From Archivesica marissinica (Eukaryota > Mollusca > Bivalvia > Venerida > Vesicomyidae): a stretch of DNA of 64,000 nucleotides. The notes beneath the pieces are model-generated. The model worked only from the letters and a program-made list of their open reading frames with translations. It was not told where the DNA came from and did no database searches. Both the position numbers and the translations under genes were made by a program. The stretch is taken from contig JABXNX010000066.1 in assembly GCA_014843695.1 (NCBI GenBank), forward strand, positions 109,160 to 173,159. The letters run 5' to 3'. This document shows positions 37,001 to 43,680 of this stretch, piece by piece (position 1 is the stretch's first letter; each line of letters starts with the position of its first letter).

Positions 37001-37628
37001 GTTGTATAATAAATAAAGTTTAAACTAGCAGCATAGCATCAGTCTGGAAGTGGTTTGCTTTATCGAACGATGTAGTCTAGAAATCCAGGGATCGCAGGTT
37101 CGATCCCCCGTCTGACCCTAATAAAATTAACAGTCTTTCAGATGGGACTTTAAATCGAGGCATCGTGTCGGTGCTGTACACCGTGCATGTAAAAGAACCA
37201 GAGGATACTCTGGAATGGGTATCTGTCTGTATCATTGTACTATCCTCTGAAAGTCTAAAATGACTAATTTCTTCAGGAGGTGTCGCTCATATGGGCAACC
37301 GGTAGCGACGATAAATAAACGTAAAACACACACACAATATGAATTTAACTCAAATGTAAAAAAGCATTACCATAAATATAATAGACATATTTCTGAAATA
37401 TATATACATCAGTTCTGTTTTTATTACAACTATTTCAGTTGGAATGTCTTACATTTTATTTCAGATGAAGCAATGAAACTGTTAATAGACTATATTCTCA
37501 AACTTCCTGCAGAAAACCAACAACCCCAAGACACCATCACACTTCCCAACAATTCTGGACATGGCTATGAAGATTCGTTCGAGGAAGAGGACATTGTACA
37601 GAAAACACAATCTCCATGTTGTAGTTGA
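7032..37628 (+). CDS. RAB32: Rab32/Rab38-subfamily small GTPase, nine exons
   Basis: Exons 7032-7107, 7994-8026, 13230-13326, 19801-19857, 24319-24351, 25806-25833, 34794-34868, 36697-36805 and 37465-37628 join in phase into 672 nt (223 aa, stop TGA), close to the usual Rab32 length. Every intron is GT-AG. Visible motifs are G1 GEFGVGKT (21-28), switch I Thr46 followed by IGVDFALK (47-54), G3 WDIAG (69-73), G4 NKCD (132-135, split across exons 7 and 8), G5 ETSAK (160-164) and a terminal CCS for prenylation. The FALK after IGVDF and the NI-DEA after SAK fit the Rab32/38 clade. Known family roles are trafficking to lysosome-related organelles and mitochondria-associated membranes, with BLOC-3 as exchange factor. 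Position 74 is His where Gln is expected. Rab32 versus Rab38 orthology is not resolved here, because one invertebrate gene may represent both. Confidence 0.93.
7454..7965. mobile_element. Foldback/TIR DNA element in intron 1
   Basis: The ends are inverted. cagacatccggcgcatacc near 7456 pairs with ggtatgcgccggatgcctg near 7941, giving roughly 30-40-bp imperfect terminal repeats. Inside is gcccgggggcatgcccccgg (7601-7620) and a second inner hairpin. No transposase was found, so it is non-autonomous. Target-site duplication was not resolved. Confidence 0.6.
7813..7906. repeat. Long hairpin (about 30-bp stem)
   Basis: catgttacaacccaaaatac at the left is the reverse complement, with one mismatch, of gtattttgggttataacatg at the right. 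The arms extend to about 30 bp around a loop of about 30 nt. It lies inside the foldback element of intron 1. Confidence 0.85.
7994..8026 (+). CDS. RAB32: Rab32-like exon 2 (33-nt micro-exon, GKT)
   Basis: The acceptor is tctttcag and the donor is G|gtaatt. The exon completes Gly26 and encodes KTSIIRRYVN, containing the Mg/phosphate-binding Lys27-Thr28. The frame joins exactly to exon 3 (Asp37 split as G|AT). Reading on into the intron gives no Rab similarity. Confidence 0.9.
8062..8143. repeat. 29-bp direct repeat, 3 units
   Basis: Three adjacent units begin aaggatgcag and end ttatttcactcc, with small changes in the third. They lie 35 bp past the exon 2 donor in intron 2. Confidence 0.85.
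8150..9116. other. Intron 2 left part: no gene, diverged element at 8872-9015
   Basis: Non-coding AT-rich intron. It holds a poly-G run at about 8387-8399 and the inverted partner of the ttacctcccttg element (8872-9015, minus). Nothing else was recognised. Confidence 0.6.
9117..9408 (+). mobile_element. SINE family A in intron 2
   Basis: Full family A organisation from cacagacggatctgtggtcc to gataaataaacgtaaaatac. The tRNA part shows substitutions such as gttgaactgg. Confidence 0.85.
9409..9943. other. Intron 2 middle part: nothing recognised
   Basis: AT-rich sequence without coding similarity or clear repeats. It runs into the 26-bp array. Confidence 0.6.
9944..12943. repeat. 26-bp minisatellite, about 115 units, intron 2
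   Basis: Unit gtactatctagaatgtatta followed by tatatt (26 bp). Every unit holds the palindrome TCTAGA and variation is mostly in the last bases (ttg, ggt, cgt, cag). Blocks of variants recur, showing block-wise duplication. The array resumes after a SINE and touches exon 3. Confidence 0.97.
12944..13192 (-). mobile_element. SINE family D inserted into the 26-bp array
   Basis: Reverse-oriented family D, from ttatttaacgtcgctaccgg to the tRNA head ending in accacgtaggc. Repeat units occur on both sides, so it inserted after the array formed. Confidence 0.8.
13193..13229. repeat. Last 26-bp units, forming the exon 3 acceptor
   Basis: About one and a half units (tgtactatctagaatgtatt, then atatattgtag) end exactly at the AG before exon 3. 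The intron's 3' splice site and branch-point region are therefore repeat sequence. Confidence 0.85.
13230..13326 (+). CDS. RAB32: Rab32-like exon 3 (switch I, IGVDF)
   Basis: This exon encodes residues 37-69, from DYFSPNYKLT through IGVDFALK to LQLW, and covers the effector region and RabF1. The acceptor AG (13228-13229) is contributed by the last unit of the 26-bp intronic array, giving a poor pyrimidine tract. The donor is TTATG|gtgagt. Confidence 0.92.
13727..13870 (-). repeat. Left arm of about 144-bp inverted repeat in intron 3
   Basis: The reverse complement of this segment matches 19643-19786 at roughly 90% by eye. Shared blocks include aatacgtgaaatctattct, attagtgagtcaatagtttt and gaagaaagttcaagaacatg. 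The arms are 5.8 kb apart. Confidence 0.9.
13871..14504. other. Intron 3 AT-rich stretch, no gene recognised
   Basis: No coding similarity. Possibly 3' UTR of the retroelement ending at about 14620, but no protein fragment supports this. Confidence 0.4.
14505..14620 (+). mobile_element. Probable LINE 3' end with (ACTT)n tail
   Basis: taggcccattgggccgggtg is followed by a short AT-rich UTR, aataaaaact and ttacttacttactta. A polyadenylation signal followed by a microsatellite tail is typical of 5'-truncated CR1/L2-like insertions. No reverse transcriptase part remains. Confidence 0.5.
14621..16784. other. Intron 3 central part, with G-rich element remnant at 15440-15725
   Basis: Mostly AT-rich with no coding sequence. 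At 14870-14960 a short segment (gggtagccaatgggtg, gggcagccaatgggtg) is duplicated in tandem. At 15463-15500 a poly-G run and gtccgggggcatgttccccc resemble the core of the foldback element at 7601, followed by gcgatttcctgc and tacgggcctg in both. This indicates a second copy of that family. Confidence 0.55.
16785..19642. repeat. 19-bp minisatellite, about 150 units, intron 3
   Basis: Unit cagtagtagactgatgggt with insertions of agaagtagtag and variants gatggatc, gacggatgg and gaatggtc. Variant types cluster: gacggatgg at 18130-18830, gaatggtc after 19340. This shows local expansions. It ends directly at the right arm of the inverted repeat. Confidence 0.97.
19643..19786 (+). repeat. Right arm of about 144-bp inverted repeat, next to exon 4
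   Basis: Inverted partner of 13727-13870. It ends 14 bp before the exon 4 acceptor, so it covers the likely branch-point area. Confidence 0.9.
19801..19857 (+). CDS. RAB32: Rab32-like exon 4 (switch II, DIAGHE)
   Basis: This exon encodes residues 69-88, WDIAGHERFGHM then TRVYYKYA. It has a strong acceptor tttatttcag and a gtacgt donor. Switch II is intact except for His74 (codon CAC, 19816-19818) in place of the near-invariant Gln. It is the last exon present only once in the window. Confidence 0.93.
20120..21082 (+). mobile_element. LINE reverse-transcriptase C-terminal fragment (5' truncated), intron 4
   Basis: A 320-aa open frame. LLCQLFDAFVGSILNYSSEIWG matches, in family terms, the thumb/C-terminal region of jockey/CR1-like non-LTR polymerases. 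A cysteine-rich motif CLCC then H-F-I-L-V-CPCY follows near residues 248-272. The catalytic FADD-type region is absent, so the insertion is 5' truncated. The first 10 or so residues probably read through host DNA. The frame is unbroken, suggesting a young insertion. Confidence 0.85.
21083..21268 (+). mobile_element. LINE 3' UTR with (TTCTG)n tail
   Basis: This follows the polymerase fragment. It has tgtaccatgtacaagtctta, then aataaaatttctgttctgtt and a short ttctg repeat as the 3' terminus. Confidence 0.7.
21269..21825. other. Intron 4 segment, nothing recognised
   Basis: AT-rich intronic DNA. No repeats or coding signals were identified. Confidence 0.5.
21826..22094 (+). mobile_element. SINE family A, 5' truncated, with expanded (ACGC)n tail
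   Basis: It starts in the body at ggactttaaactgaggtctc and ends gataaataaacgtaaaac. About 80 bp of acgcacgtacgcacgcacgc microsatellite follows, grown from the SINE tail. Confidence 0.8.
22152..22535. repeat. 48-bp minisatellite, 8 units, intron 4
   Basis: Eight units of 48 bp, each with gcaagttaggtgtaaaaact and acatcgatgaaaggtta. Because 48 is a multiple of three, long frames stay open on both strands. The 16-residue repeated peptides are not evidence of a gene. Confidence 0.95.
22536..22985. other. Intron 4 AT-rich segment, nothing recognised
   Basis: No coding similarity, no tandem structure. Confidence 0.5.
22986..23166 (-). mobile_element. SINE family A, reverse, lacking the tRNA head
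   Basis: Begins gtgttttacgtttatttatc and breaks off at accgacacgagac, so the promoter part is missing. Confidence 0.8.
23167..23678. other. Intron 4 segment, nothing recognised
   Basis: No tandem repeat or coding feature. The end runs into an (AT)n tract. Confidence 0.5.
23679..23702. repeat. (AT)n microsatellite
   Basis: About 12 AT repeats, directly beside a truncated SINE. Confidence 0.9.
23703..23892 (+). mobile_element. SINE family D, 5' truncated; left edge of the duplicated block
   Basis: It starts within the tRNA region at gatggtcacgggttcgagcc and runs through ggtgcacccaagtactgg. The homologous sequence at 42660 begins inside it, so the duplication is first detectable at about 23719. 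Confidence 0.75.
23971..24223. repeat. About 127-bp tandem duplication with tRNA-like segment
   Basis: Two adjacent copies run from tctgttaggttagcaatgct to cctcgtaccaggaa. Each holds a tRNA-like ccattagcgcagtgttgcat and a B-box-like ggttggatcct related to the SINE family C head. Confidence 0.8.
24319..24351 (+). CDS. RAB32: Rab32-like exon 5 (33-nt micro-exon, IIVFDLS)
   Basis: The acceptor is tatttttcag and the donor is CAG|gtatgt. The exon encodes IAAIIVFDLS, the hydrophobic beta-4 strand, with the flanking Ala88 and Arg99 codons split across the junctions. A second identical copy lies at 43265-43297. Confidence 0.9.
24373..24613. mobile_element. piggyBac-like MITE in intron 5
   Basis: It is bounded by TTAA on both sides. 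The left end TTAATCCATTCAACACCA and right end TGGTGTTGAAAGGGTTAA are inverted repeats. A perfect inner hairpin aaaaagtgtagatccagatg / catctggatctacacttttt lies at about 24513-24572. TTAA flanks are the piggyBac target. No transposase is present. It starts 21 bp after exon 5. Confidence 0.8.
24735..24968 (-). mobile_element. SINE family B, reverse, intron 5
   Basis: The 3' end gcgattgcgaaac-type sequence, gagacctcattcctgattga and the tRNA head gaagtcgtgatagcgcagtg are readable on the minus strand. Confidence 0.8.
25028..25152. repeat. Short degenerate repeat (gttatggtcagac)
   Basis: Four units of gtgttatggtcagacgct-type sequence with variable spacing. Confidence 0.75.
25166..25335 (-). mobile_element. 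SINE family C, reverse, internally deleted
   Basis: It has the 3' module acaacgattgcgaagtaagt and the tRNA head with gaggatcgaatccgg. The middle of the body is missing. Confidence 0.7.
25806..25833 (+). CDS. RAB32: Rab32-like exon 6 (28-nt micro-exon, PATFDSIPK)
   Basis: The acceptor is cctgatttcag and the donor is AAG|gtgtgt. The exon encodes the end of Arg99 and then PATFDSIPK, matching the Rab32/38 R-x-ATF motif after beta-4. At 28 nt it is far below typical exon size. The 20-bp satellite starts about 100 bp downstream. Confidence 0.9.
25937..33843. repeat. 20-bp satellite array, about 395 units, intron 6
   Basis: Unit caccgacacaatataatata, with main variants at cac[a/c]atat[a/t]atata and cac[c/t][g/a][a/t]c. 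On the minus strand the 60-bp triple unit has no stop in any frame, so dozens of overlapping open frames appear; these are artefacts. Shared rare variants reveal larger blocks: 26016-26252 recurs at 28443-28679, and 27110-27397 at 29563-29850. Irregular units cluster near 30800-30900. Confidence 0.98.
33925..34062 (+). mobile_element. SINE family C fragment
   Basis: tRNA-like head (ttgttagcgtgatcgcttctc, then tgttcgatcctcgg) plus the start of the body, cut off at gacaagtgggttttctc. An imperfect direct repeat gaatcgtaatacattgctca follows at 34070 and 34156. Confidence 0.7.
34190..34510. repeat. 25-bp minisatellite, about 12 units, intron 6
   Basis: Unit gtgtaactacatgcatatgt followed by cgaat. 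It contains the palindromes atgcat and catatg. One unit is interrupted by ataaacacacaac. The second copy (59346-59687) lacks this interruption and has one more regular unit. Confidence 0.95.
34511..34793. other. Intron 6 end, unrecognised open segment
   Basis: The segment to about 34712 is richer in GC and is open in two frames (about 66-69 codons), one with a cysteine-rich stretch. It matches no family I recognise and sits inside an intron. It could be an exon remnant or chance. Confidence 0.3.
34794..34868 (+). CDS. RAB32: Rab32-like exon 7 (ends at NK of the G4 motif)
   Basis: The acceptor is acctttctag and the donor is AAG|gtacgt. The exon encodes 25 residues from Trp109 to Lys133, ending LLANK, the beta-5 strand plus the first half of NKxD. 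Its 3' 48 nt plus the donor are the parent of the 55-bp array that follows. Confidence 0.93.
34876..35259. repeat. 55-bp array copied from exon 7 3' edge plus donor, 7 units
   Basis: Units start at 34876, 34931, 34986, 35041, 35096, 35151 and 35206, each exactly 55 bp. They align base for base with 34821-34875 (the exon 7 end and its donor). They keep atgctttcaaacgatgaccc, but the donor AAG|GTACGT became aatataagt or aatatatgt, so none can serve as the same splice site. Confidence 0.93.
35254..35468 (+). mobile_element. tRNA-derived SINE, family F, inside the 55-bp array
   Basis: The tRNA-like head gtccgtggtccaatggtaga with B-box-like gggttcgatac is followed by a body with ggttaaccgctatggtctgc. 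It ends in a catacatacatacata tail. A further diverged 55-bp unit resumes after it at about 35471, so it interrupted the array. Confidence 0.75.
35471..35600. repeat. Degenerate 55-bp units
   Basis: atgctttcaaacgatgcacc, catggaacaatataag and atgccttcaaatgacatcg are recognisable decayed pieces of the exon-7-derived unit, lying between the SINE and the 66-bp array. Confidence 0.7.
35601..36696. repeat. 66-bp array copied from exon 8 acceptor and 5' edge, 16 units
   Basis: Unit starts (the base after the acceptor) are 35642, then every 66 bp to 36302, then 36367 to 36631 every 66 bp; exon 8 follows at 36697. Each unit holds attgctttcag|tgtgacgtgg followed by gaggagaaggaaataattgc. Fourteen of 16 keep AG; those at 36104 and 36302 have CAA. 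Translated units read CDVDDGDIDEEKEIIAVLYC then FQ. A one-base loss makes TAA at 36341-36343, so only the last five units share an open frame with exon 8. Confidence 0.95.
36697..36805 (+). CDS. RAB32: Rab32-like exon 8 (CD of G4 motif, ETSAK)
   Basis: The acceptor is ttgttttcag and the donor is ATAG|gtgaga. The exon encodes residues 134-169, starting CDVDDVDIDHEK and ending NNVNI. It supplies Cys134-Asp135 of NKCD and the G5 ETSAK. Its first 30 or so nt and acceptor are the parent of the 66-bp array immediately upstream. Confidence 0.93.
36838..37021 (+). mobile_element. SINE family C, 5' truncated, intron 8
   Basis: Body from aagtatgtgagatggtacgg through ttctccgggtactcccgcc to the 3' module gcttgtttcgcaagcgttgt and aataaagtttaaa. 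The tRNA head is absent. Confidence 0.8.
37074..37334 (+). mobile_element. SINE family A, 5' truncated, intron 8
   Basis: Starts within the tRNA region at tagaaatccagggatcgcag and runs to gataaataaacgtaaaacac. Confidence 0.8.
37465..37628 (+). CDS. RAB32: Rab32-like exon 9 (C-terminal tail, CCS end)
   Basis: The acceptor is cattttatttcag. The exon completes Asp170 and encodes EAMKLLIDYILKL, a polar hypervariable tail, an acidic stretch and SPCCS before TGA. The adjacent cysteines are the expected geranylgeranylation site (CCx type). The stop is followed three bases later by a TTAA-flanked MITE that holds the first AATAAA (37686-37691). Confidence 0.92.
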
Positions 37629-37630
37629 TA

Positions 37631-37817
37631 TTAACCCATTCAACACCAAGTAACTGACATGGACTGGTCCATGATATTTTTAGACCAATAAATTAATAAG
37701 AAAATTACATTTGGACCAGTAATATTACCGGCAAAAAGTGCAGATCCTGGTAACGAGCCGTCGCATCTGGATATACACCTTTGTAAACCTATAGGTATGT
37801 GGTGTTGAAAGGGTTAA
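37631..37817. mobile_element. piggyBac-like MITE at the Rab gene 3' UTR
   Basis: TTAACCCATTCAACACCA on the left and TGTTGAAAGGGTTAA on the right are inverted and flanked by TTAA. It is the same family as 24373-24613, with a shorter interior and a degraded inner hairpin. It begins two bases after the stop codon and contains aataaa at 37686-37691. Confidence 0.8.
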
Positions 37818-38157
37818 TGTGATGACTAGCCGTGATATATGATGGTTTTAGAGATATCAGAAAAATAATTATTTTCCTATGGTTTGATAAATAAGACTGA
37901 AACACAACCAGTTGCCAATAGCTTATAAGGCATTCACTACCTCTCAAACTGTTACTTCCAAATTGGAATTCATTTAATTCTTATAATATTATGTGATTTT
38001 AAATAAATCACATAATGTTGTGGTGATATACTGTTTTCATGCTGCTCGGTCATAAACTATTAATTTGTTTTGCATAATTTGATTTAATAGGGTTCGTAAT
38101 TCGTTTTAACTTCAGGTGCGAAATGCCCCGAGTTCGCGCCCATATGTAGCCGTTACA
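37818..38157. other. 3' flank of the Rab gene, nothing recognised
   Basis: AT-rich. A family B head fragment (cttcaggtgcgaaatgccc) lies at about 38112-38160. The palindrome tgtgattttaaataaatcaca at about 37992-38012 may be of minor interest. Confidence 0.5.
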
Positions 38158-38440
38158 AGTGTGTGTGTTTTACGTTTATTTATCGTCGCTACCGGTTGCC
38201 CATATGAGCTACGCCTCCTGAAGAGATTATTCATTTTAGATTTTGGAGGATAGTGCATGATACAGACAGAGACCCATTCCAGAATCTCCTCTGGTTCTTT
38301 TACGTGCACGGTGTACAGCACCGACACGAGACCTCGGTTTAACGTCCCATCTGAAAGACTGTTAATTCTACTAGGGTCAGACGTGGGATCCCTGGAATAC
38401 CAGTCCAGCGTGTTACCACTGTATTACAGATCCGTCTGTA
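38158..38440 (-). mobile_element. SINE family A, reverse
   Basis: Readable from gtgttttacgtttatttatc to the tRNA head at tattacagatccgtctgt. Confidence 0.85.
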
Positions 38441-39738
38441 TCCCTTGTTTCACTGATAACTATATAACTGATAATGCCGTCGATATTATTGGATGGCGGA
38501 TTTTCGGAACAGCAGCCCAGATTTTTTAAGAATTTATAAAGCAATGTGGCGGCATATCTTGAGCGTTGTTTTCAGTAACGATAGCAACCTGAGTTGATCA
38601 ACCACTCCGCCAATACTACCATGATTTGATTGTATTTCATTTTGTTCAAGTATTCCTTGCACAGACAGTGATCATGCCCAAACATTTTATCATGATTGTT
38701 AAAGCTCCATTATATGACAAAACGCAAATAAAATGCATTTTTAACAAATAAAAGCATTTCTACTTCTAATTCTTCCGAATGCATTCGAACACTAACATTG
38801 AATCAATAAACTGTTTTTGTGGTTTGAAAGTATGATTTCATATAACGGTCATCCATGCTGCTCCTGAATTGATGTTTGTTTGTCATCGGAGTCAATACTA
38901 AACGCGAGATAATGTCGTTTAGAGATAATTTAACTAAGAATAATATACAAATAAATAGGCACACATGTGAGATATAACGATAAATCTGTACCATAAATCG
39001 TGTTATTCAGGATACACTAGATGTATTGTTTGGCAATATTAAACTGAGACATTTGCATATTCCGTGAACTTACTTAGTTAATAATCGGATTTCCGAAGTA
39101 AAATATGAGGTTTAGATTATGGTACACTTACTTACTGACTTGATTCAAATATTAACGGTAAAAACCTAACGTATGTCCTGGTCGTAGTTCACGGAAACTT
39201 ACGAAGGCTTTGGCGGAGATTAATGAATCTCAGTTTAATGTTGCCAAGTAATATTACGCATGGATGTTTATATTACTTTGTTATATCAACAAACCGCGTA
39301 TACGACGTTTGTTTATCTGTGGAAATACTCAGTATTTGAGGCATTTATTTGGGGGGGGAATTATACCATATAATAGGAAAATACATTCTGTAGAAATTTG
39401 TGTTTTCACTGATGTAGTGTCGCTTTAAGCAATTTGACACTAGGACATACAATTTATATATATATTTGAGAAAGGCGTGTGTATATAATGTGTTTAGATA
39501 TTTATAATATTGAGAAACTTGTAACGTTACGAATGCTTTTAATTATCTCCAGTTGCTTTACAGCAGAGTATCAGTGCCTTTAAAGTACGCTAATTTATTT
39601 CATTATAGGCAATGCCCCCCCGCATCACCAAACTTCTTGAAGATACAATATCTCTCAATATCCAAGTACATGCGACATGTATTAGGTATTTTGATAACAT
39701 GTGTGAATCTAACTGCGTCCAAGCACCAGAATGTCCAC
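38441..39738. other. Intergenic DNA downstream of the Rab gene, no gene recognised
   Basis: No family-level coding similarity. A possible acceptor (ttatttcattatag, to 39608) precedes an open segment that flows into the 42-bp array, but no function or donor is evident. The stretch up to about 38825 is duplicated at the window end. Confidence 0.4.
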
Positions 39739-40835
39739 AGTGCATAAGTATGTACAATGTGTACATCATCACACGAGTTCATTGCATAAGTATGTACACT
39801 GTGTACATCATCACACGAGTTCATTACATAAGTATGTACAATGTGTACATCATCACACGAGTTCATTGCATAAGTATGTACAATGTGTACATCATCACAC
39901 GAGTTCATTGCATAAGTATGTACAATGTGTACATCATCACACGAGTTCATTGCATAAGTATGTACAATGTGTACATCATCACACGAGTTCAGTGCATAAG
40001 TATGTACAAGTTGTACATCATCACACGAGTTCATTGCATAAGTATGTACAAGTTGTACATCATCACACGAGTTCATTGCATAAGTATGTACAATTTGTAC
40101 ATCATCACACGAGTTCATTGCATAAGTATGTACAATGTGTACATCATCACACGAGTTCATTGCATAAGTATGTACAATGTGTACATCATCACACGAGTTC
40201 ATTGCATAAGTATGTACACTGTGTACATCATCACACGAGTTCATTGCATAAGTATGTACACTGTGTACATCATCACACGAGTTCATTGCATAAGTATGTA
40301 CAATTTATACATCATCACACGAGTTCATTGCATAAGTATGTACACTGTGTACATCATCACACGAGTTCATTGCATAAGTATGTACAATGTGTACATCATC
40401 ACACGAGTTCATTGCATAAGTATGTACACTGTGTACATCATCACACGAGTTCATTGCATAAGTATGTACAATTTATACATCATCACACGAGTTCATTGCA
40501 TAAGTATGTACTATTTGTACATCATCACACGAGTTCATTGCATAAGTATGTACTATTTGTACATCATCACACGAATTCATTGCATAAGTATGTACAATTT
40601 GTACATCATCACACGAGTTCATTGCATAAGTATGTACAATTTGTACATCATCACACGAGTTCATTGCATAAGTATGTACAATTTGTACATCATTACACGA
40701 ATTCATTGCATAAGTATGTACAATTTGTACATCATCACACGAGTTCATTGCATAAGTATGTACAATGTGTACATCATCACACGAATTCATTGCATAAGTA
40801 TGTACAATTTGTACATCATCACACGCGTTATAAAA
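39739..40835. repeat. 42-bp minisatellite, about 26 units
   Basis: Unit cataagtatgtacaatgtgt then acatcatcacacgagttcat and tg. The central tgtacaatgtgtaca is near-palindromic. Since 42 is a multiple of three, long open frames exist on both strands; the 14-residue repeats are artefacts. It is present only once in the window. Confidence 0.96.
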
Positions 40836-41659
40836 CTAGTGATTAACATGGGTTCACTGTCGTTAAGGACCTGTAGTTTATGAAGTTGGATCACTTGGCA
40901 TTCTCTGGCATATCACTGATGAGAATGGGTATGGCCTGTTTAATGCTACTATACTGTTCGTAAATTCTGCAAAGTCAGCAGTGTACGGATTCAGACCGAC
41001 AGAGTTAACCCAGTTTTGGAGCTTCTCTACTGTATCTTTTTCATAGTGTATGCAGTTGTCACATACAATAGATGTGTATATTTAAGAAAAGATCTAAGGT
41101 AGTGTATGTAGACATCGCCTAAAGTCTTGTATTTAAGTTTATATTCAAGCATTCTCATCCAGACAAGTAGTTTAAAAGCTGAAATAGTAATACTGCTAAT
41201 ATGATTGTGATGTGACAACTAAGTTTAAACTTTATTTTACAACGATTGCGAAACAAGCTGTCACAACGTATATTAATCACTCTCAGTAGTATGGTCAGCT
41301 CTTTGGGTGAAGTCTATTTATAGTAACTCATTTGCATATAAGGGAATATGAAGTACGTCACGCGAGTGCGCGTCACTATAGAGCCTATTGATGATATATC
41401 GCGCAACTACCGATCTCTTTGGTTGTTGCGTATACGTCACCACTACAGAGCTCTTTGCTTTTTTTGGTATACGCGTCACTATATAGCCTATTGGTAATAG
41501 CTTTATAAATAGCTATCTCGTACCATTCTATAAATATAGACTACGAACCGATCCATAAATAACCAACGCTTCTATATAAATATAGTCCGATTAGAATGGT
41601 CTTAGTACTCAAGCGGATTCAACGAATATACGGGTAAGTTCATTATATTATTCGAGCTA
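40836..41659. other. Intergenic DNA before the gap; family C SINE end at 41222-41290
   Basis: ttattttacaacgattgcga is the family C 3' module in reverse. From about 41330 to 41659 there is a segment with repeated tacgcgtcactatatagcc / tcactatagagcctattg and taaatatag phrases. It is probably part of an unknown element cut by the gap. Confidence 0.5.
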
Positions 41660-42659
41660 NNNNNNNNNNNNNNNNNNNNNNNNNNNNNNNNNNNNNNNNN
41701 NNNNNNNNNNNNNNNNNNNNNNNNNNNNNNNNNNNNNNNNNNNNNNNNNNNNNNNNNNNNNNNNNNNNNNNNNNNNNNNNNNNNNNNNNNNNNNNNNNNN
41801 NNNNNNNNNNNNNNNNNNNNNNNNNNNNNNNNNNNNNNNNNNNNNNNNNNNNNNNNNNNNNNNNNNNNNNNNNNNNNNNNNNNNNNNNNNNNNNNNNNNN
41901 NNNNNNNNNNNNNNNNNNNNNNNNNNNNNNNNNNNNNNNNNNNNNNNNNNNNNNNNNNNNNNNNNNNNNNNNNNNNNNNNNNNNNNNNNNNNNNNNNNNN
42001 NNNNNNNNNNNNNNNNNNNNNNNNNNNNNNNNNNNNNNNNNNNNNNNNNNNNNNNNNNNNNNNNNNNNNNNNNNNNNNNNNNNNNNNNNNNNNNNNNNNN
42101 NNNNNNNNNNNNNNNNNNNNNNNNNNNNNNNNNNNNNNNNNNNNNNNNNNNNNNNNNNNNNNNNNNNNNNNNNNNNNNNNNNNNNNNNNNNNNNNNNNNN
42201 NNNNNNNNNNNNNNNNNNNNNNNNNNNNNNNNNNNNNNNNNNNNNNNNNNNNNNNNNNNNNNNNNNNNNNNNNNNNNNNNNNNNNNNNNNNNNNNNNNNN
42301 NNNNNNNNNNNNNNNNNNNNNNNNNNNNNNNNNNNNNNNNNNNNNNNNNNNNNNNNNNNNNNNNNNNNNNNNNNNNNNNNNNNNNNNNNNNNNNNNNNNN
42401 NNNNNNNNNNNNNNNNNNNNNNNNNNNNNNNNNNNNNNNNNNNNNNNNNNNNNNNNNNNNNNNNNNNNNNNNNNNNNNNNNNNNNNNNNNNNNNNNNNNN
42501 NNNNNNNNNNNNNNNNNNNNNNNNNNNNNNNNNNNNNNNNNNNNNNNNNNNNNNNNNNNNNNNNNNNNNNNNNNNNNNNNNNNNNNNNNNNNNNNNNNNN
42601 NNNNNNNNNNNNNNNNNNNNNNNNNNNNNNNNNNNNNNNNNNNNNNNNNNNNNNNNNNN
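41660..42659. other. Assembly gap, exactly 1000 N
   Basis: A round-number run of N is a placeholder for a scaffold join. Any open frame across it is meaningless. Confidence 0.99.
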
Positions 42660-42835
42660 GTTCGAGCCCCGCTCAGACCGTGTCTCATTTATATGAAAAG
42701 TTGGCAGTTTCTTACGGAGGTTGGTGCACCCAAGTACTGGTTAACCGCTGCAGCCTGCCCAGGAAAGGTGTTGTTAGGTAAACTGCCCGCCGGCGATATA
42801 GCCCAAAATGGTGCTGATGCAGGCGTAAAACCCGA
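42660..42835 (+). mobile_element. SINE family D, truncated by the gap (second copy)
   Basis: Same element as 23703-23892, beginning at gttcgagccccgctcaga. Confidence 0.75.
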
Positions 42836-42917
42836 AATATAACATATAACATAACATAAACTAAATAGTCACTATATGATTTAAGCTGTTAATGTGACTT
42901 TAAACCCCCCCAAACCA

Positions 42918-43170
42918 AATCTGTTAGGTTAGCAATGCTTACTTGCCATGATGGGTGTGTTATTTACCCCTGTTCCATTAGCGCAGTGTTGCATGCTCGC
43001 CTCTCACCAATGCCACCCAGGTTGGATGCTCGTACCAGCAAGTATCTGTTAGGTTAGCAATGCTTACTTGCCATGATGGGTGTGTTATTTACCCCTGTTC
43101 CATTAGCGCAGTGTTGCATGCTCGCCTCTCACCAATGCCACCCAGGTTGGATCCTCATACCAGGAAATAA
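42918..43170. repeat. About 127-bp tandem duplication (second copy)
   Basis: Counterpart of 23971-24223, with small changes such as ggatgctcgtaccagcaag. Confidence 0.8.
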
Positions 43171-43318
43171 GATAAGAGTATATATACGCTGTACAATGAT
43201 GAACTTTTTAAGTTCAAATTGGAAAATAAAAATTTCTATATGTATAAAATGTTGTATTTTTCAGTATTGCCGCTATTATAGTATTCGATTTATCCAGGTA
43301 TGTTTTCCCATAATGCTG

Positions 43319-43559
43319 TTAATCCATTCAACACCAAGTAAATGACATGGACTGGTGCACATGATATTTTCAGACCAATAAAATAATAAGAAAATTACAT
43401 TTGGACCAGTTCATTTATCAAAATGGGTATTAAATAGTGATACGTTGTATTACTGGCAAAAAGTGTAGATCCAGATGAGCCGGCACGTGACGAGCCGTCT
43501 CATCTGGATCTACACTTTTTGTAAGCCTATTGAGAGGCATGTGGTGTTGAAAGGGTTAA
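43319..43559. mobile_element. piggyBac-like MITE (second copy)
   Basis: Counterpart of 24373-24613 with the same TTAA flanks and inner hairpin. Confidence 0.8.
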
Positions 43560-43680
43560 CCAGTAAAATTTTACTCAATATTTGAATTTTATAATTGTAA
43601 TCGAAAAGGCTGCCACATTAGATGGGGAACATAAATAACGATGAACACAATTTCTACAAAAATCATAACCCGTAGATATA

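Noticed and set aside
41657..42688. 343-aa frame across the N run
   Set aside because: Almost entirely unknown bases; not a gene.
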